From contig CP080408.1 in assembly GCA_019448215.1 (NCBI GenBank), positions 1,240,001-1,304,000 on the forward strand: DNA of 64,000 bases. Direction: 5' to 3'. The DNA is from Thalassovita mediterranea. Its GTDB lineage: Bacteria > Pseudomonadota > Alphaproteobacteria > Caulobacterales > Hyphomonadaceae. The notes below the pieces were generated by a model. It worked only from the letters and a program-made list of their open reading frames with translations, had not been told where the DNA came from and did not search any database. Below, in pieces: positions 1-8,685 of the stretch (its first letter is position 1; the number at the start of each line of letters is the position of its first letter). The position numbers and the translations under genes are program-made.

Positions 1-586
1 CGGAGGTGTCAGCCTCAGGATTATTTCTGGACGCAGCCAGTACCGCCTTGGATGCATCGGCTTGCGCGTAGCCAAGATTGACGAGAGCCGAGACGGCCTC
101 GCTGCGGCTGCCTACGGCGGCTGGCGCCTGGGTCTCAGTTTCTTTTGTGGATGTATGCGGCGCGAAGGCGCCAAACCGGCCCATTGGCGGTGGTTTGCCT
201 GAGAGCTCGCCAATAATGCGTTCGGCGAGTTTCTTGCCGACACCCTTGGCGCGGGAGATGGTTGCGGCATCGCCCATGGCGAGCGCGTCCATCAGTTCGG
301 CTGGCGAGACGGCATCCATGATGGCCATAGCCGATTTACCGGCGACGCCCGGTACATCCTGCAGGCGCACGAACCATGCGCGCGCCTCATCGCTTTCGAA
401 TGCGAACAGCGTGATCGAGCTTTCGGTGACCCGGGTCTCAATATGCAACTCAGCCTTGTCGCCTGGTGAAAGTCGAGAGAGCAGCCGCGCCCCCGCCAGC
501 GCGACATAGCCGACGCCGCCAATATCGATCATGACGCTGTCGGTCCCAACCGTCGCAATCTCACCCCTGAGCCGTCCGATTATCAT
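1..586 (-). CDS. ruvA: Holliday junction helicase subunit RuvA (3' end cut by window edge)
   Basis: RuvA binds the four-way Holliday junction and loads the RuvB motor. The minus-strand reading from ATG at 586 runs about 195 codons to base 1 without a stop; the family is about 200 aa, so only the last few residues are missing. It begins MIIGRLRGEI and shows the OB-fold start (DIGGVGYV), two helix-hairpin-helix motifs (LQDVPGVAGKSA, AKGVGKKLAERI) and the C-terminal RuvB-binding domain (EAVSALVNLGYA). Its ATG overlaps the ruvC stop by ATGA, so the two are translationally coupled. ruvB probably lies outside the window. Confidence 0.95.
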   Translation of the reverse strand, partial: MIIGRLRGEIATVGTDSVMIDIGGVGYVALAGARLLSRLSPGDKAELHIETRVTESSITLFAFESDEARAWFVRLQDVPGVAGKSAMAIMDAVSPAELMDALAMGDAATISRAKGVGKKLAERIIGELSGKPPPMGRFGAFAPHTSTKETETQAPAAVGSRSEAVSALVNLGYAQADASKAVLAASRNNPEADTS

Positions 587-1095
587 GCCGCCCCCCTTGC
601 GCGCAGCTGGGCTGGCATCCGTGCGTGGTGTGCGGTGCAGATGGCGCAGGCGAGCGCGTCGGCCGCATCAGATGGCAGCTTGCCAGCTTTTGGCAGCAGC
701 CGCGCAACCATGAAGCCGACCTGCGTCTTGTCGGCGGCGCCAGTGCCGACGACGGCAAGCTTGATCGTGCGCGGCGAGAATTCGAAGACTTCAAGGCCCG
801 CGCCATGCAGTGCCGCCATGGCAACGCCGCGCGCCTGACCGAGCTTCAGCGCAGAGCGGGGGTTGGCATTGACCAGCGTCTCTTCAACGCCGCCAATTTG
901 CGGTCGGTATTCTGCGGCAAGCAGATTGATGGATTCAAAGATGCCGCCAAGCCGGGCCGCGAGGCTCAAGGCCGGATCGATGCGGATGACGCCATGCGCG
1001 ATATGGCTGAGCCGGGAGCCTGTCTGTTCGATCACACCCCAGCCTGTATGGCGAAGGCCGGGATCGATACCGAGGATGCGAAGGGTTTCGGACAT
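583..1095 (-). CDS. ruvC: Crossover junction endodeoxyribonuclease RuvC
   Basis: RuvC is the Holliday-junction resolvase; as a dimer it nicks symmetric strands using a four-acidic-residue Mg site. The 170-aa protein matches the family length of about 170. The first catalytic Asp is in GIDPG (residues 9-13), the Glu in GGVEETLV, and the last two Asp in SDAADALA near the C-terminus. A longer frame reaches 1164, but the ATG at 1095 gives the family-typical N-terminus MSETLRILGIDPG, so I chose it. It overlaps ruvA by 4 nt. yebC, often beside ruvC in proteobacteria, is instead at 19.6 kb. Confidence 0.95.
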   Translation of the reverse strand: MSETLRILGIDPGLRHTGWGVIEQTGSRLSHIAHGVIRIDPALSLAARLGGIFESINLLAAEYRPQIGGVEETLVNANPRSALKLGQARGVAMAALHGAGLEVFEFSPRTIKLAVVGTGAADKTQVGFMVARLLPKAGKLPSDAADALACAICTAHHARMPAQLRARGAA

Positions 1096-1188
1096 AGGAG
1101 GCGAAAAACAACCATTCGGGTTAACAGGCTCTTCCTGTTTTCCTGATTTGTTCCGCCCCGGCAAGGGAGAGTTTGCGTTCGCCTGTGA

Positions 1189-1941
1189 TCAGGCGAAGAT
1201 AAATTCGGGTGTCGTGACCCCGGGCGCGAACACGCCTGCAGTCAGTCGCCCGCCATAGACTGCGCCCGTGTCGAGGTTGAAACGGCAGGGTGGGTCGCCC
1301 GCAAGTTCGGGTGACGCATCGTCTGTTGGCGTGTGGCCATGGATGACCGTCCAGCCTTCGAGCGGGCTTTCTGACCATTCTTCAGGATCGAAGAAGCGCC
1401 TTGAGCGCGTCCACATATGGGTCTGTGCTCCGCAATGCGGGAAGGTGGACGGGTCCACGCCGCCATGCACAAAGACAAGATGGCGATCTTCTTCCAGGTG
1501 AAGGGTCGGCAGGTTGCGGATCCATTCAATATGCTCTTCGGGCGGGTTGTTCGTGCCGCGATTAATATAGCTGTGCAGGGTGGCATCGCCGCCATTGCTG
1601 AGCCAGTGCAGGCGCGAGTCGCCATATCTTTCATCGGCGGCGTCCAGCATCATCTGCTCATGATTGCCGCGCAGGTTCACGACGATGATGTTCGTGCGCT
1701 CTTCCAGCTCACGAAGCAGATCGATTACGCCTGCGCTATCCGGGCCGCGATCGACATAGTCGCCGAGGTGGACAAGCTTCAGCCACTTGTCGGCATGGTT
1801 TTTCAGGTGATGGTCGACGATCTTCTGATGCAGGGCTTCCAGCCGCGCCAGCTCGCCATGGACGTCGCCAATTGCGTAGATGACAGACTGATCAGCCAAT
1901 GGATACCTCGCCGGTTCCAGTTCTTGCGCTACTGTTTTCAA
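1189..1941 (-). CDS. PPP-family metallophosphatase (serine/threonine phosphatase or Ap4A hydrolase-like)
   Basis: A 250-aa calcineurin-like phosphoesterase of the PPP superfamily, which hydrolyses phosphoesters with a two-metal centre. The signature motifs are intact and in order: GDVHG (about residue 27), GDYVDRG (about 60) and GNHE (about 95), then HGGVDP and HGHTP supplying late metal-binding His residues. The start is a TTG at 1941, supported by GGAGG seven bases upstream. The substrate cannot be fixed from sequence; protein phosphatase 1-like or diadenosine tetraphosphatase activity are both possible. It has no clear operon partner. Confidence 0.85.
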   Translation of the reverse strand: MKTVAQELEPARYPLADQSVIYAIGDVHGELARLEALHQKIVDHHLKNHADKWLKLVHLGDYVDRGPDSAGVIDLLRELEERTNIIVVNLRGNHEQMMLDAADERYGDSRLHWLSNGGDATLHSYINRGTNNPPEEHIEWIRNLPTLHLEEDRHLVFVHGGVDPSTFPHCGAQTHMWTRSRRFFDPEEWSESPLEGWTVIHGHTPTDDASPELAGDPPCRFNLDTGAVYGGRLTAGVFAPGVTTPEFIFA

Positions 1942-1971
1942 CGTCCCGCCTCCGGATAAGTTGAGGACATT

Positions 1972-2742
1972 CTACAGGCGGGGGGAATCCAGACTTGCGA
2001 CAAGTCTGAGCCCCCACAGGCTGTTCGTTGCAAAAATTCGGCCATTCGGAACGGTGAGTTCTTCAGCTTCTATCGGGCGCTCGACGCAGGGCGTTTCGCG
2101 TTCTGCAAGCTTCGCCATGACCCGCCCGCGCATATAGCCGGGGCGCACGCCTTCAGATGGTGGCGGGGTCACCCATGTCCCGTCTGGCTGGACCAGGAAG
2201 AGATTGGCCATCGCGAAGCAGGCTGGGCGGCCCTGTGTGTTGAGAAGAAGGGCTTCGCCTGCGCCAGCGGCCTCTGCCTCGCGCCGCGCGGCGAGATTGT
2301 CGGCATAATTGGTCGATTTGATCTGGCTGATGGGCGAGGTTTCATTGCGCCGGATCGCAGATGTGATGGCTGTGAGCGGCGGATAGGGCCGCGACTGCGT
2401 CATGGGAAACAGGCTGATCACAGTGAGCGGTTCGGCCTCTCCCGCGTCGGCGCCCCGGCCGCCAGCCCCGCGGCTGACCGTGATACGAAGGGATGCGTCA
2501 CCGTTCGTTTCGCCAGCGGCTTCATTGAGCGCATCGAGCAGCGCCTCGTCGCCGGGATGGCCGGATATGGAAAGGGTTTGGGCAGACCGGTGAAGCAGGG
2601 CGATGTGTTCGTGGGCGCCTTCGATTTCGCCGCCCGTGACGCAGAGCGTCTCAAAGCACCCGTCGCCCAAGAGGAAGCCGCGGTCGCGGACCGATACGAC
2701 AGGCTTGGCCTGACGCTCTGTTCCCAGAAAGGCGATATCCAT
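1972..2742 (-). CDS. pabC: Aminotransferase class IV, probable 4-amino-4-deoxychorismate lyase
   Basis: Predicted PLP enzyme that releases pyruvate from aminodeoxychorismate to give p-aminobenzoate for folate. The 256-aa length and fold-type IV features fit: DRGFLLGDGCFET near the N-terminus, the PLP lysine in SQIKSTNYADNL (about residue 139) and the C-terminal ATNSLWGLR segment. The strongest functional cue is position: it starts 3 nt after the pabB stop on the same strand. A D-amino-acid or branched-chain aminotransferase role is the alternative, less likely beside pabB. Confidence 0.85.
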   Translation of the reverse strand: MDIAFLGTERQAKPVVSVRDRGFLLGDGCFETLCVTGGEIEGAHEHIALLHRSAQTLSISGHPGDEALLDALNEAAGETNGDASLRITVSRGAGGRGADAGEAEPLTVISLFPMTQSRPYPPLTAITSAIRRNETSPISQIKSTNYADNLAARREAEAAGAGEALLLNTQGRPACFAMANLFLVQPDGTWVTPPPSEGVRPGYMRGRVMAKLAERETPCVERPIEAEELTVPNGRIFATNSLWGLRLVASLDSPRL

Positions 2743-2745
2743 ACG

Positions 2746-4113
2746 CTACTCCTGCTCGAGGGCAGCCCTGATGGCGCGGGCCTTGTCGAGCGTTTCAATA
2801 TACTCTTCTGCGGGCACTGAGTCCGCAACGATTCCGCCGCCTGATCGAAAATGCCCCCGCCAGCTACCGTCTTCTGCTTCCTCGAAGGCGACTGTCCGTA
2901 TGAGGATAGAGGAATCCATGGCGCCGTCCGGGCTGATCCATACTAGCGACCCGCAATAGGGACCGCGCGCCTCATCTTCGAGCTCTTCGATGATCTGCAT
3001 TGCCCGGATTTTGGGCGCGCCGGTGACTGACCCGCCGGGAAACGCAGCCTTTATAACGTCGAAGGCATCCCGCCCCGGCGCCAGCGTCGCTTCGATCGTG
3101 GAGACAAGGTGGTGGACATTGGCATAGGTCTCGAGCGCCTGGAGCTTCGGGACGCGGACACTGCCGGGCGTGGAAATGCGCGAGAGATCGTTCCGCATCA
3201 GATCCACGATCATCAGGTTCTCGGCGAGATCTTTCTCTGAGCAGAGAAGCTCATTTGCAAGGGCGCGGTCTTCCGCCTCGGTCTGGCCGCGGGGGCGCGT
3301 GCCCTTGATGGGCTGGGTGATGGCTTTGAGGGCGCCGTCTGGCTGAACGGCGATTTGCAGGAAGCGTTCAGGGGAGTTGGAAGCGAGCGCCAGGCCGGGC
3401 AGGCGGAAATAGGCTGAAAACGGGGCGCGGCTGGATGTGGCAAGGCGGCGCGTCAGGTCGAAGGAGTGGGCGTGCACGTTGAGTTCAAAATCAAAACGCT
3501 GCGATATGTTCGACTGGAAGCAGTCGCCGGCATGGACATAGTCCACGGTGCGGGCGAGGCGGGCTTCATAGTCTGCGCGCGGCAGCCGCGCTGTTACTGT
3601 AGTTGCTAATGGGGAACTCCGGACGGCATTGGAATTCAGTTCGCCAAACAGACCTAGGAATTTTGGCTCGGCATTATCGTCCCAGCGCCAGAAAAAGTGC
3701 TCTGCCCGCTGCGTATCGTGATCAAAAGCGATGAGTTCATTGTAAAGACCAAGGGCGATATCAGGCCATGCGCCGCGCTCGGCCCCGTTGCCCAGCTTAG
3801 GCAGAAGGGCGCGGCCGTACTCATAGGAAAAGAGACCGGCCCAGCCACCGAAGAAGGGCGGCGCGTCTTCCGGTCGCTTGAATGGCATGGACGCCATGGC
3901 CGCCCTCGCCGCATCAAGATCGTCCGGTCCGTCAGCGGTCGTCACATGGAGCGTGCGCATCGGGTTCGCGCAGATATAGCTCCACCGGCCACTGCCGCCA
4001 TTCAGCAGGAGCGCGAAGGGTGTGTCTTTCAGGGGCGCGAATGCCTCGACAGGGTCGCGCCAGCCAAGCTGCGTCCGGGTAAGGAGGCGTTCAGGCTGGC
4101 TGAAATTAGTCAT
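2746..4113 (-). CDS. pabB: Aminodeoxychorismate synthase component I
   Basis: PabB converts chorismate and ammonia to 4-amino-4-deoxychorismate, the first step to p-aminobenzoate. The 455-aa protein has the chorismate-binding family signatures: SPERFLQ, KGTRPRG, the LMIVDLMRNDLSR stretch, GGSVTGAPKIRAM and GPYCGSL near the C-terminus. It is immediately followed by pabC. No pabA glutaminase is visible; trpG elsewhere could supply ammonia (inference). Anthranilate synthase TrpE is the main alternative, argued against by the pabC neighbour. Divergently transcribed from the DUF2147 gene. Confidence 0.92.
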   Translation of the reverse strand: MTNFSQPERLLTRTQLGWRDPVEAFAPLKDTPFALLLNGGSGRWSYICANPMRTLHVTTADGPDDLDAARAAMASMPFKRPEDAPPFFGGWAGLFSYEYGRALLPKLGNGAERGAWPDIALGLYNELIAFDHDTQRAEHFFWRWDDNAEPKFLGLFGELNSNAVRSSPLATTVTARLPRADYEARLARTVDYVHAGDCFQSNISQRFDFELNVHAHSFDLTRRLATSSRAPFSAYFRLPGLALASNSPERFLQIAVQPDGALKAITQPIKGTRPRGQTEAEDRALANELLCSEKDLAENLMIVDLMRNDLSRISTPGSVRVPKLQALETYANVHHLVSTIEATLAPGRDAFDVIKAAFPGGSVTGAPKIRAMQIIEELEDEARGPYCGSLVWISPDGAMDSSILIRTVAFEEAEDGSWRGHFRSGGGIVADSVPAEEYIETLDKARAIRAALEQE

Positions 4114-4183
4114 TTTCTAGCAAATTCGCCCTAGCGGTGGGGTGCTGGGGCGTAATACCGCCCCTTCTTCAAGGGGACCATAT

Positions 4184-4597
4184 ATGAAGAGAGCACTCGT
4201 TTGCATCGCTTTTGCTGCCGCAGGTGCGCCAGCTTTTGCGCAAGGCATCACCGGCGTCTGGGATACGGGCACGAATGGCGCCGAAGTCGAGATTGCACCC
4301 TGCGGCGCGGCCATGTGCGGCACGCTGCTGACCTCCAACGCGATCAAGGCGTCGGCAGATGCGAAAGATGTCGAGAACAATGACCGCGCGCTGCGGGACC
4401 GTCCGTTGAAAGGCGTGACCATGCTGACCGGATTTTCGGGCGGTCCGGAGCGCTGGAGCGGCGGCAAGCTCTATAATCCGGCGGATGGTAAGACCTATTC
4501 GGGTACGATCACGCTGACATCCGCCAATGAGCTGGAGCTTCAGGGCTGCGTCGTGCGCCCGCTCTGCCGGACAACGGTGTGGACGCGTATCCGTTAG
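4184..4597 (+). CDS. Exported DUF2147 protein
   Basis: A 137-aa protein with a Sec signal peptide (MKRALVCIAFAAAGAPAFAQ, cleavage expected after AFA-Q). The mature part starts GITGVWDTGTNGAEVEIAPC, typical of the DUF2147 family, whose members are small exported beta-rich proteins of unknown function. Cysteines at IAPCGAAMC and GCVVRPLC could form periplasmic disulfides (inference). ATG at 4184 is preferred over an upstream in-frame ATG because the signal peptide begins there. Its stop overlaps the convergent reductase gene by 4 nt. Confidence 0.8.
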   Translation: MKRALVCIAFAAAGAPAFAQGITGVWDTGTNGAEVEIAPCGAAMCGTLLTSNAIKASADAKDVENNDRALRDRPLKGVTMLTGFSGGPERWSGGKLYNPADGKTYSGTITLTSANELELQGCVVRPLCRTTVWTRIR

Positions 4598-5682
4598 AAT
4601 TTTGGCAGGTAACCCGCCTCCTGAAACCAGGCGAACCATTTGGCGAACATGGCTTCGGTGTCGATCACCTCGGTGAAGCCTGACTGGCGAAGCTTGATAG
4701 TCGAGACGATAGCGGGCGGAAGCTGGCCTTCGAGGCCGGACGCCATGGTGAAGTCGATATAATGGTGGGACTCTCCGAGCAGGGCTTTCAGGTCCGGTTC
4801 GGTGAGACCGTGTTTCCTGGCGAGGGTCGCCCACGCCTCTGACTGGCTCTCAAGCCATGCACCCGCCAGCATCGGTCGTTCCTCGCCCACCTCCATGCCG
4901 AGCGCGGCCGCGATGGCGGGCCAGACGCCGCGCCAGGTAAAGACATCGCCATTGGTGACATTGAAGATCTGGTTCTGAGCTACCTCGTTCTCACCAGCCC
5001 AGGCGATGGCGCGGGCGACGAGGTCGGCATCCGCTGCTTCGAGGACGGTGTGTGCGCCGCCCGGGAAGTGGAGTGGTTCGCCCTGCGCCTTCAGGAGCGC
5101 GCCATAGGCGCCGATGGCGGGGATGAGGTTCATGGCCGCGCCGGTCGCCTCACCGAAGATAATCTGGGGCCGGAAGATGCTCCATGACCAGCCTGCACCC
5201 TTGGCTGCCTCGCGGAGGTATGCCTCCTGCTTCCAGTAGAAATTCTCATGCTCGACTTCTGAGCGGTCTTCTCGTGCGGGCGTCTCGATGGGGCGGATGT
5301 GCGCGCCATAAGCCTTCGTGCCCTGCAGGATGGAGACGTGGCGGAGACCCTTAGCGCTCTCCAGCAGTGGCTGCATCAGATTGCGCAGCATCGCGTCATT
5401 TGTGTCGATCTGATCGGCTTCGCGCCAGCCCGCGATGAGGCCGGGCTTCTCGAAGAGAGCGGCATAAACCAGGTGGGTGACGTCTCCGTGCTCGCGCGCG
5501 AAAGCGGCGCAGGCGTCAGCGTCCATAAGGTCGAGGCTGACATGGGCCGCGCCATAGGTCTCGCGCGGTGTGCGGCGGCTGATCGCGACCGTTTCGACGC
5601 CTTGGCTCGCGAAATGCTTCATCACAGCGAGGCCGACGACGCCCGTCGCGCCCGCGACGAGGACTTTCTTGCGCTCTGTCAT
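4594..5682 (-). CDS. NAD(P)-dependent reductase of the SDR/PRISE type
   Basis: A 362-aa extended short-chain dehydrogenase. The dinucleotide-binding motif GATGVVG is at residues 11-17. Instead of the classical YxxxK it carries GTKAYG (121-126) and NFYWKQE (147-153), which match the PRISE group (progesterone 5-beta-reductase/iridoid synthase-like enone reductases), where the Tyr of NFYY is catalytic. PRISE enzymes reduce activated C=C bonds next to a carbonyl. It lies 89 bp downstream of a TonB receptor on the same strand, so uptake and reduction of a hydrophobic enone is a reasonable but unproven link. Confidence 0.75.
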   Translation of the reverse strand: MTERKKVLVAGATGVVGLAVMKHFASQGVETVAISRRTPRETYGAAHVSLDLMDADACAAFAREHGDVTHLVYAALFEKPGLIAGWREADQIDTNDAMLRNLMQPLLESAKGLRHVSILQGTKAYGAHIRPIETPAREDRSEVEHENFYWKQEAYLREAAKGAGWSWSIFRPQIIFGEATGAAMNLIPAIGAYGALLKAQGEPLHFPGGAHTVLEAADADLVARAIAWAGENEVAQNQIFNVTNGDVFTWRGVWPAIAAALGMEVGEERPMLAGAWLESQSEAWATLARKHGLTEPDLKALLGESHHYIDFTMASGLEGQLPPAIVSTIKLRQSGFTEVIDTEAMFAKWFAWFQEAGYLPKF

Positions 5683-5771
5683 GCTTCCTCCATTGGCCTC
5701 TCTCGTGTGGGCCTTTGGGGGAAGATGGCGGAGGGATGCGCACAGGGCCAGCCCTGCCGCCGGGGAGAGGC

Positions 5772-8054
5772 CTAGAAGCTCAGCTTCGCCGCAACGCCGT
5801 ACTGGCGGGGGTCAGAGCGGAATGTGTTGTAGCCGATGAAGCCGTAGCCGGAGATGGCAACGTCCTCGTCCGTAAGGTTGCGGCCCCAGAGGCTGAGCTC
5901 GAGGCCCCGCGTGTCGAGATAGAGCGTCGCGCTAGCGTCGATCGTCGCATAGCCATCCTGACTGCGGGCATCGAGACCCTCGGCGTCGAGATAGTATTCG
6001 CTCTTGGCTTTCGCATTCGCCTGAATGGCGGCGCGGCGATTGTCTGCGAGCTGCCATTCCTGACGGATGCCAAGAGTGGCCGAAAGCTCCGGCGCGAAGG
6101 GCAGCGGGTTGCCATCAAAGAGCGCGGCATTGCCTGCGGTGTTGCTTGTCTGCTCGATCTCGGTTTCGAGCCAGGTGACGCTGGCCGTGAGGTCGAGGCC
6201 CTCTAGCGGTGACCAGCGTGTGTCGGCTTCGACGCCATAGGACACCGCCTCATCGAGGTTGGAGAGCGAGTTCGACGTGATCTGGCTGCCATCCGGCAGG
6301 TCGAAGGACACGAAGATACGCGCCTGCGGGGCATCATAGTCCTGATAGAAGGCGGCGGCGTTGAAGGCGAAATTGCCGCGCGCGGTCTTGAAGCCCGCCT
6401 CGTAGGAGGTCACGGTTTCCGCGCCGAACAGGCCTTCATCCTGCCAGCTGGTCGCATTGTTCTGGACCTCGCCATTAAAGCCGCCGCTCTTATAGCCATT
6501 GGCGAGTGATGCATAGATCGATGTGTCCGGCGAGAGGGCATAGCGCAGCGCGGCATTGCCGGTGAGTTTGTTCTCCTCGAGCTCATTCTGCCCGACCGCG
6601 CCGCCAAGACCGTCGCGATTGTTCAGCCCGCGCGTGCCGTCAGTGAAGATGTGCTGACCGTAGCCGCTGCCTTCGATGTCCTCATAGGTGTAGCGCGCGC
6701 CGAGCGTCAGGGTGAGGCGGTCCGAAAGGTCGAAATCATTATAGGTGAAGAGAGCAGCGGTGGTCCGCTCCTGGCCGATATGGGTGAGCAGGGAGACGGC
6801 CGTTAGCGGCGAGACGGGGTCAGGCCCGACGCGGCCCGCGGTACCGACATACGGACAGGTCCCTGCAAGCGTCTGCGGGTCGAGCTGTCCGCACCAGATG
6901 AGATAGTCCTGCGAAAAGTCCTCAAAGGCGAGGTGGCCGCCGACAAGCACGCGGGCGCGGTCAAACTCACGCGCGGCACGCACTTCCTGGCTCAGCTGGA
7001 GGAAAGAGCGGTCATAGCTAAGATTGGCATTGAGGTTCGGGTTGCCGAAGGGCGCAGGCGTGCCGTCGAAATCAAAGCCATAGTCCTGCCCATACCCCTC
7101 AAGCGCGGAGAGCGAATAAAGCGACCAAGCGCCGACGGTCGTCTCGCCTTCAAGCGCGAGGCCGTAGAATTCATTGTCGGTATCTCTCAGGCCAAGGCCT
7201 TCGGATGAGATCTCATGGTCACCGATGCTCAGGCTGTCATTGCGCGGGGTCGTGTTGATGCCGTTGTCTTCCTCGTAGTGGCCGCGCAGCAGGAGCGTTG
7301 AGCCACCGGGCGTTTCGTAGAGTAGCTGGCCGCGGAGGCCGAATTCATCGCGCTTGCCGCCCGCCGCGTCAGGGCCGCGCGGGATGGCGGGATCGGTCTG
7401 CACATTGTTGAGGGCCGGGTCCTGCGAGAGATAGCGGCCTGCGATGCGGTAGGACAGTCGGTCGTTCAGCGCCGCGCCGCCCGCACCGGACAGGTCAGTC
7501 CGGTTGAAATTACCATAGGAGGCGCGGAGATAGCCGTCCTGATCCTGGCCGGGCCGCGTGCTGATGAAGTTGATCGCCCCGGAAGACGCGTTGCGGCCAT
7601 ATAGCGTGCCCTGCGGGCCTTTCAGCACTTCGGCGCGCGCAAGGTCATAGAGGAAGAGGCTGGTCTGGACGTTGGTCGAGAGAAAGACGCCGTCAGAATA
7701 GATCGCGGCGGCTGTGGGGGTCAGGGCCTGATGGTCGACAGCGCCGATACCGCGAATCTGGAAGGCGACCTGTGAGCCATTGGCGACGGCCGCTTCGACG
7801 CCTGTGAGATATTGCGTGACGCCTTCGGCGCCATCCAGCGTGGAGGCCTCTTCAGCAATTTCGCCCGCCAGCACGGTGACGCTGGCCGGAATGTCCAGCG
7901 TCGACTCTTCGCGGCGCGTCGCGGTGACGGCGACCGTCTCCAGCTTGCGGACGGTGTCTTCGCCATCAGCGCCTGTCTGGGCGACGGCCGGGACGGCGCA
8001 AAAAGCAAGGCTTGCGGACGCGAGGCAGGCGCGCCGGAATGAAGAGATACGCAT
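5772..8054 (-). CDS. TonB-dependent outer membrane receptor
   Basis: A 760-aa outer membrane transporter. From ATG at 8054 it has a signal peptide (MRISSFRRACLASASLAF, ending VAQ), a TonB box-like ETVAVTATRREE, a plug domain with IRGIG and KGPQGTLYGRNASSGAINF, then a long beta-barrel ending in an aromatic residue (YGVAAKLSF). Upstream in-frame codons to 8114 precede the signal and are rejected. Receptors with this plug type are numerous in sphingomonads and Hyphomonadaceae; the ligand is unknown. The downstream PRISE-like reductase suggests a small organic substrate rather than a siderophore (inference). Confidence 0.9.
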   Translation of the reverse strand: MRISSFRRACLASASLAFCAVPAVAQTGADGEDTVRKLETVAVTATRREESTLDIPASVTVLAGEIAEEASTLDGAEGVTQYLTGVEAAVANGSQVAFQIRGIGAVDHQALTPTAAAIYSDGVFLSTNVQTSLFLYDLARAEVLKGPQGTLYGRNASSGAINFISTRPGQDQDGYLRASYGNFNRTDLSGAGGAALNDRLSYRIAGRYLSQDPALNNVQTDPAIPRGPDAAGGKRDEFGLRGQLLYETPGGSTLLLRGHYEEDNGINTTPRNDSLSIGDHEISSEGLGLRDTDNEFYGLALEGETTVGAWSLYSLSALEGYGQDYGFDFDGTPAPFGNPNLNANLSYDRSFLQLSQEVRAAREFDRARVLVGGHLAFEDFSQDYLIWCGQLDPQTLAGTCPYVGTAGRVGPDPVSPLTAVSLLTHIGQERTTAALFTYNDFDLSDRLTLTLGARYTYEDIEGSGYGQHIFTDGTRGLNNRDGLGGAVGQNELEENKLTGNAALRYALSPDTSIYASLANGYKSGGFNGEVQNNATSWQDEGLFGAETVTSYEAGFKTARGNFAFNAAAFYQDYDAPQARIFVSFDLPDGSQITSNSLSNLDEAVSYGVEADTRWSPLEGLDLTASVTWLETEIEQTSNTAGNAALFDGNPLPFAPELSATLGIRQEWQLADNRRAAIQANAKAKSEYYLDAEGLDARSQDGYATIDASATLYLDTRGLELSLWGRNLTDEDVAISGYGFIGYNTFRSDPRQYGVAAKLSF

Positions 8055-8246
8055 GTGAACAACCCTCTGGGAGAAACTGTACCGGAGAGGGGCGATCTTG
8101 CGCCGCCCGCTCAAGGCGAGGGGCTTAGCGCGGGTAGTTTTACGGTCAACTGAACGCGGCGATTAGCACTGCTAAGGGCTGCGGACTTCGCATGAGACCG
8201 ATGCCCGAACCGGGCATGAAGTCACGTCGTCGATATTGAAAAAATA

Positions 8247-8321
8247 TGGAGCGGGCGATGAGATTCGAACTCACGACCCCAACCTTGGCAAGGTTGTGCT
8301 CTACCCCTGAGCTACGCCCGC
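8247..8321 (-). tRNA. tRNA-Gly (GCC)
   Basis: On the minus strand the sequence starts GCGGGCG at 8321 and ends CGCCCGC-T-CCA at 8247, giving a perfect 7-bp acceptor stem with an encoded CCA. The D arm (GCTCAGGGGTAGAGC), anticodon loop TTGCCAA and T loop TTCGAAT are canonical. The anticodon GCC reads glycine codons GGC/GGU. Confidence 0.97.
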
Positions 8322-8685
8322 GTCCTATAGGGTAACTGGCCGACTTGCGCCGATCAGCGAGAGACGGGCTTTAAGCGCAAATAGGATCAGGGTGCAAGGG
8401 GGATTTTCAGGCGGGAGGTGTAATCAGTGTTTGGAACTGCCGTTCTGCGCCTTGCCACGGCTTGACCGTGACATCCATCACTCGGCGTTATCCTGCTGCG
8501 ACAAGTCTGGAGATGGGCACCCCGGTCAAGCCGGGGTGAAGCGAGGGTCGCAAAGGATTTTCTGATCGGCGACGGCTGGAGAAGGGCTCCCAGATGAGCT
8601 GTCGCTCATCGGGAGTGACGCGTGTTTTGTTGGCTGGGTCCCGGATAGCGCGTGGCCGCGCTTCCGGGATGACGACCTTGGCGCC
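8322..8685. repeat. Intergenic region with palindromic repeats
   Basis: A 364-bp stretch without a credible gene. It holds several hairpins: CACGGCTTGACCGTG (about 8456-8470), a GC-rich palindrome at 8518-8538, a 39-bp unit at 8584-8622 with dyad GATGAGC/GCTCATC, and a unit at 8636-8674 of the form GTCCCGGAT...TCCGGGATGAC. The last two have close relatives at 48381-48419 and 48238-48275, so they are dispersed repeats, not unique regulatory sites. Confidence 0.75.

Noticed and set aside
8197-8216. Hairpin ATGCCCGAACCGGGCAT as terminator of tRNA-Gly
   Set aside because: No T-run follows on the tRNA strand; it could be chance or part of an upstream region of the TonB receptor gene.
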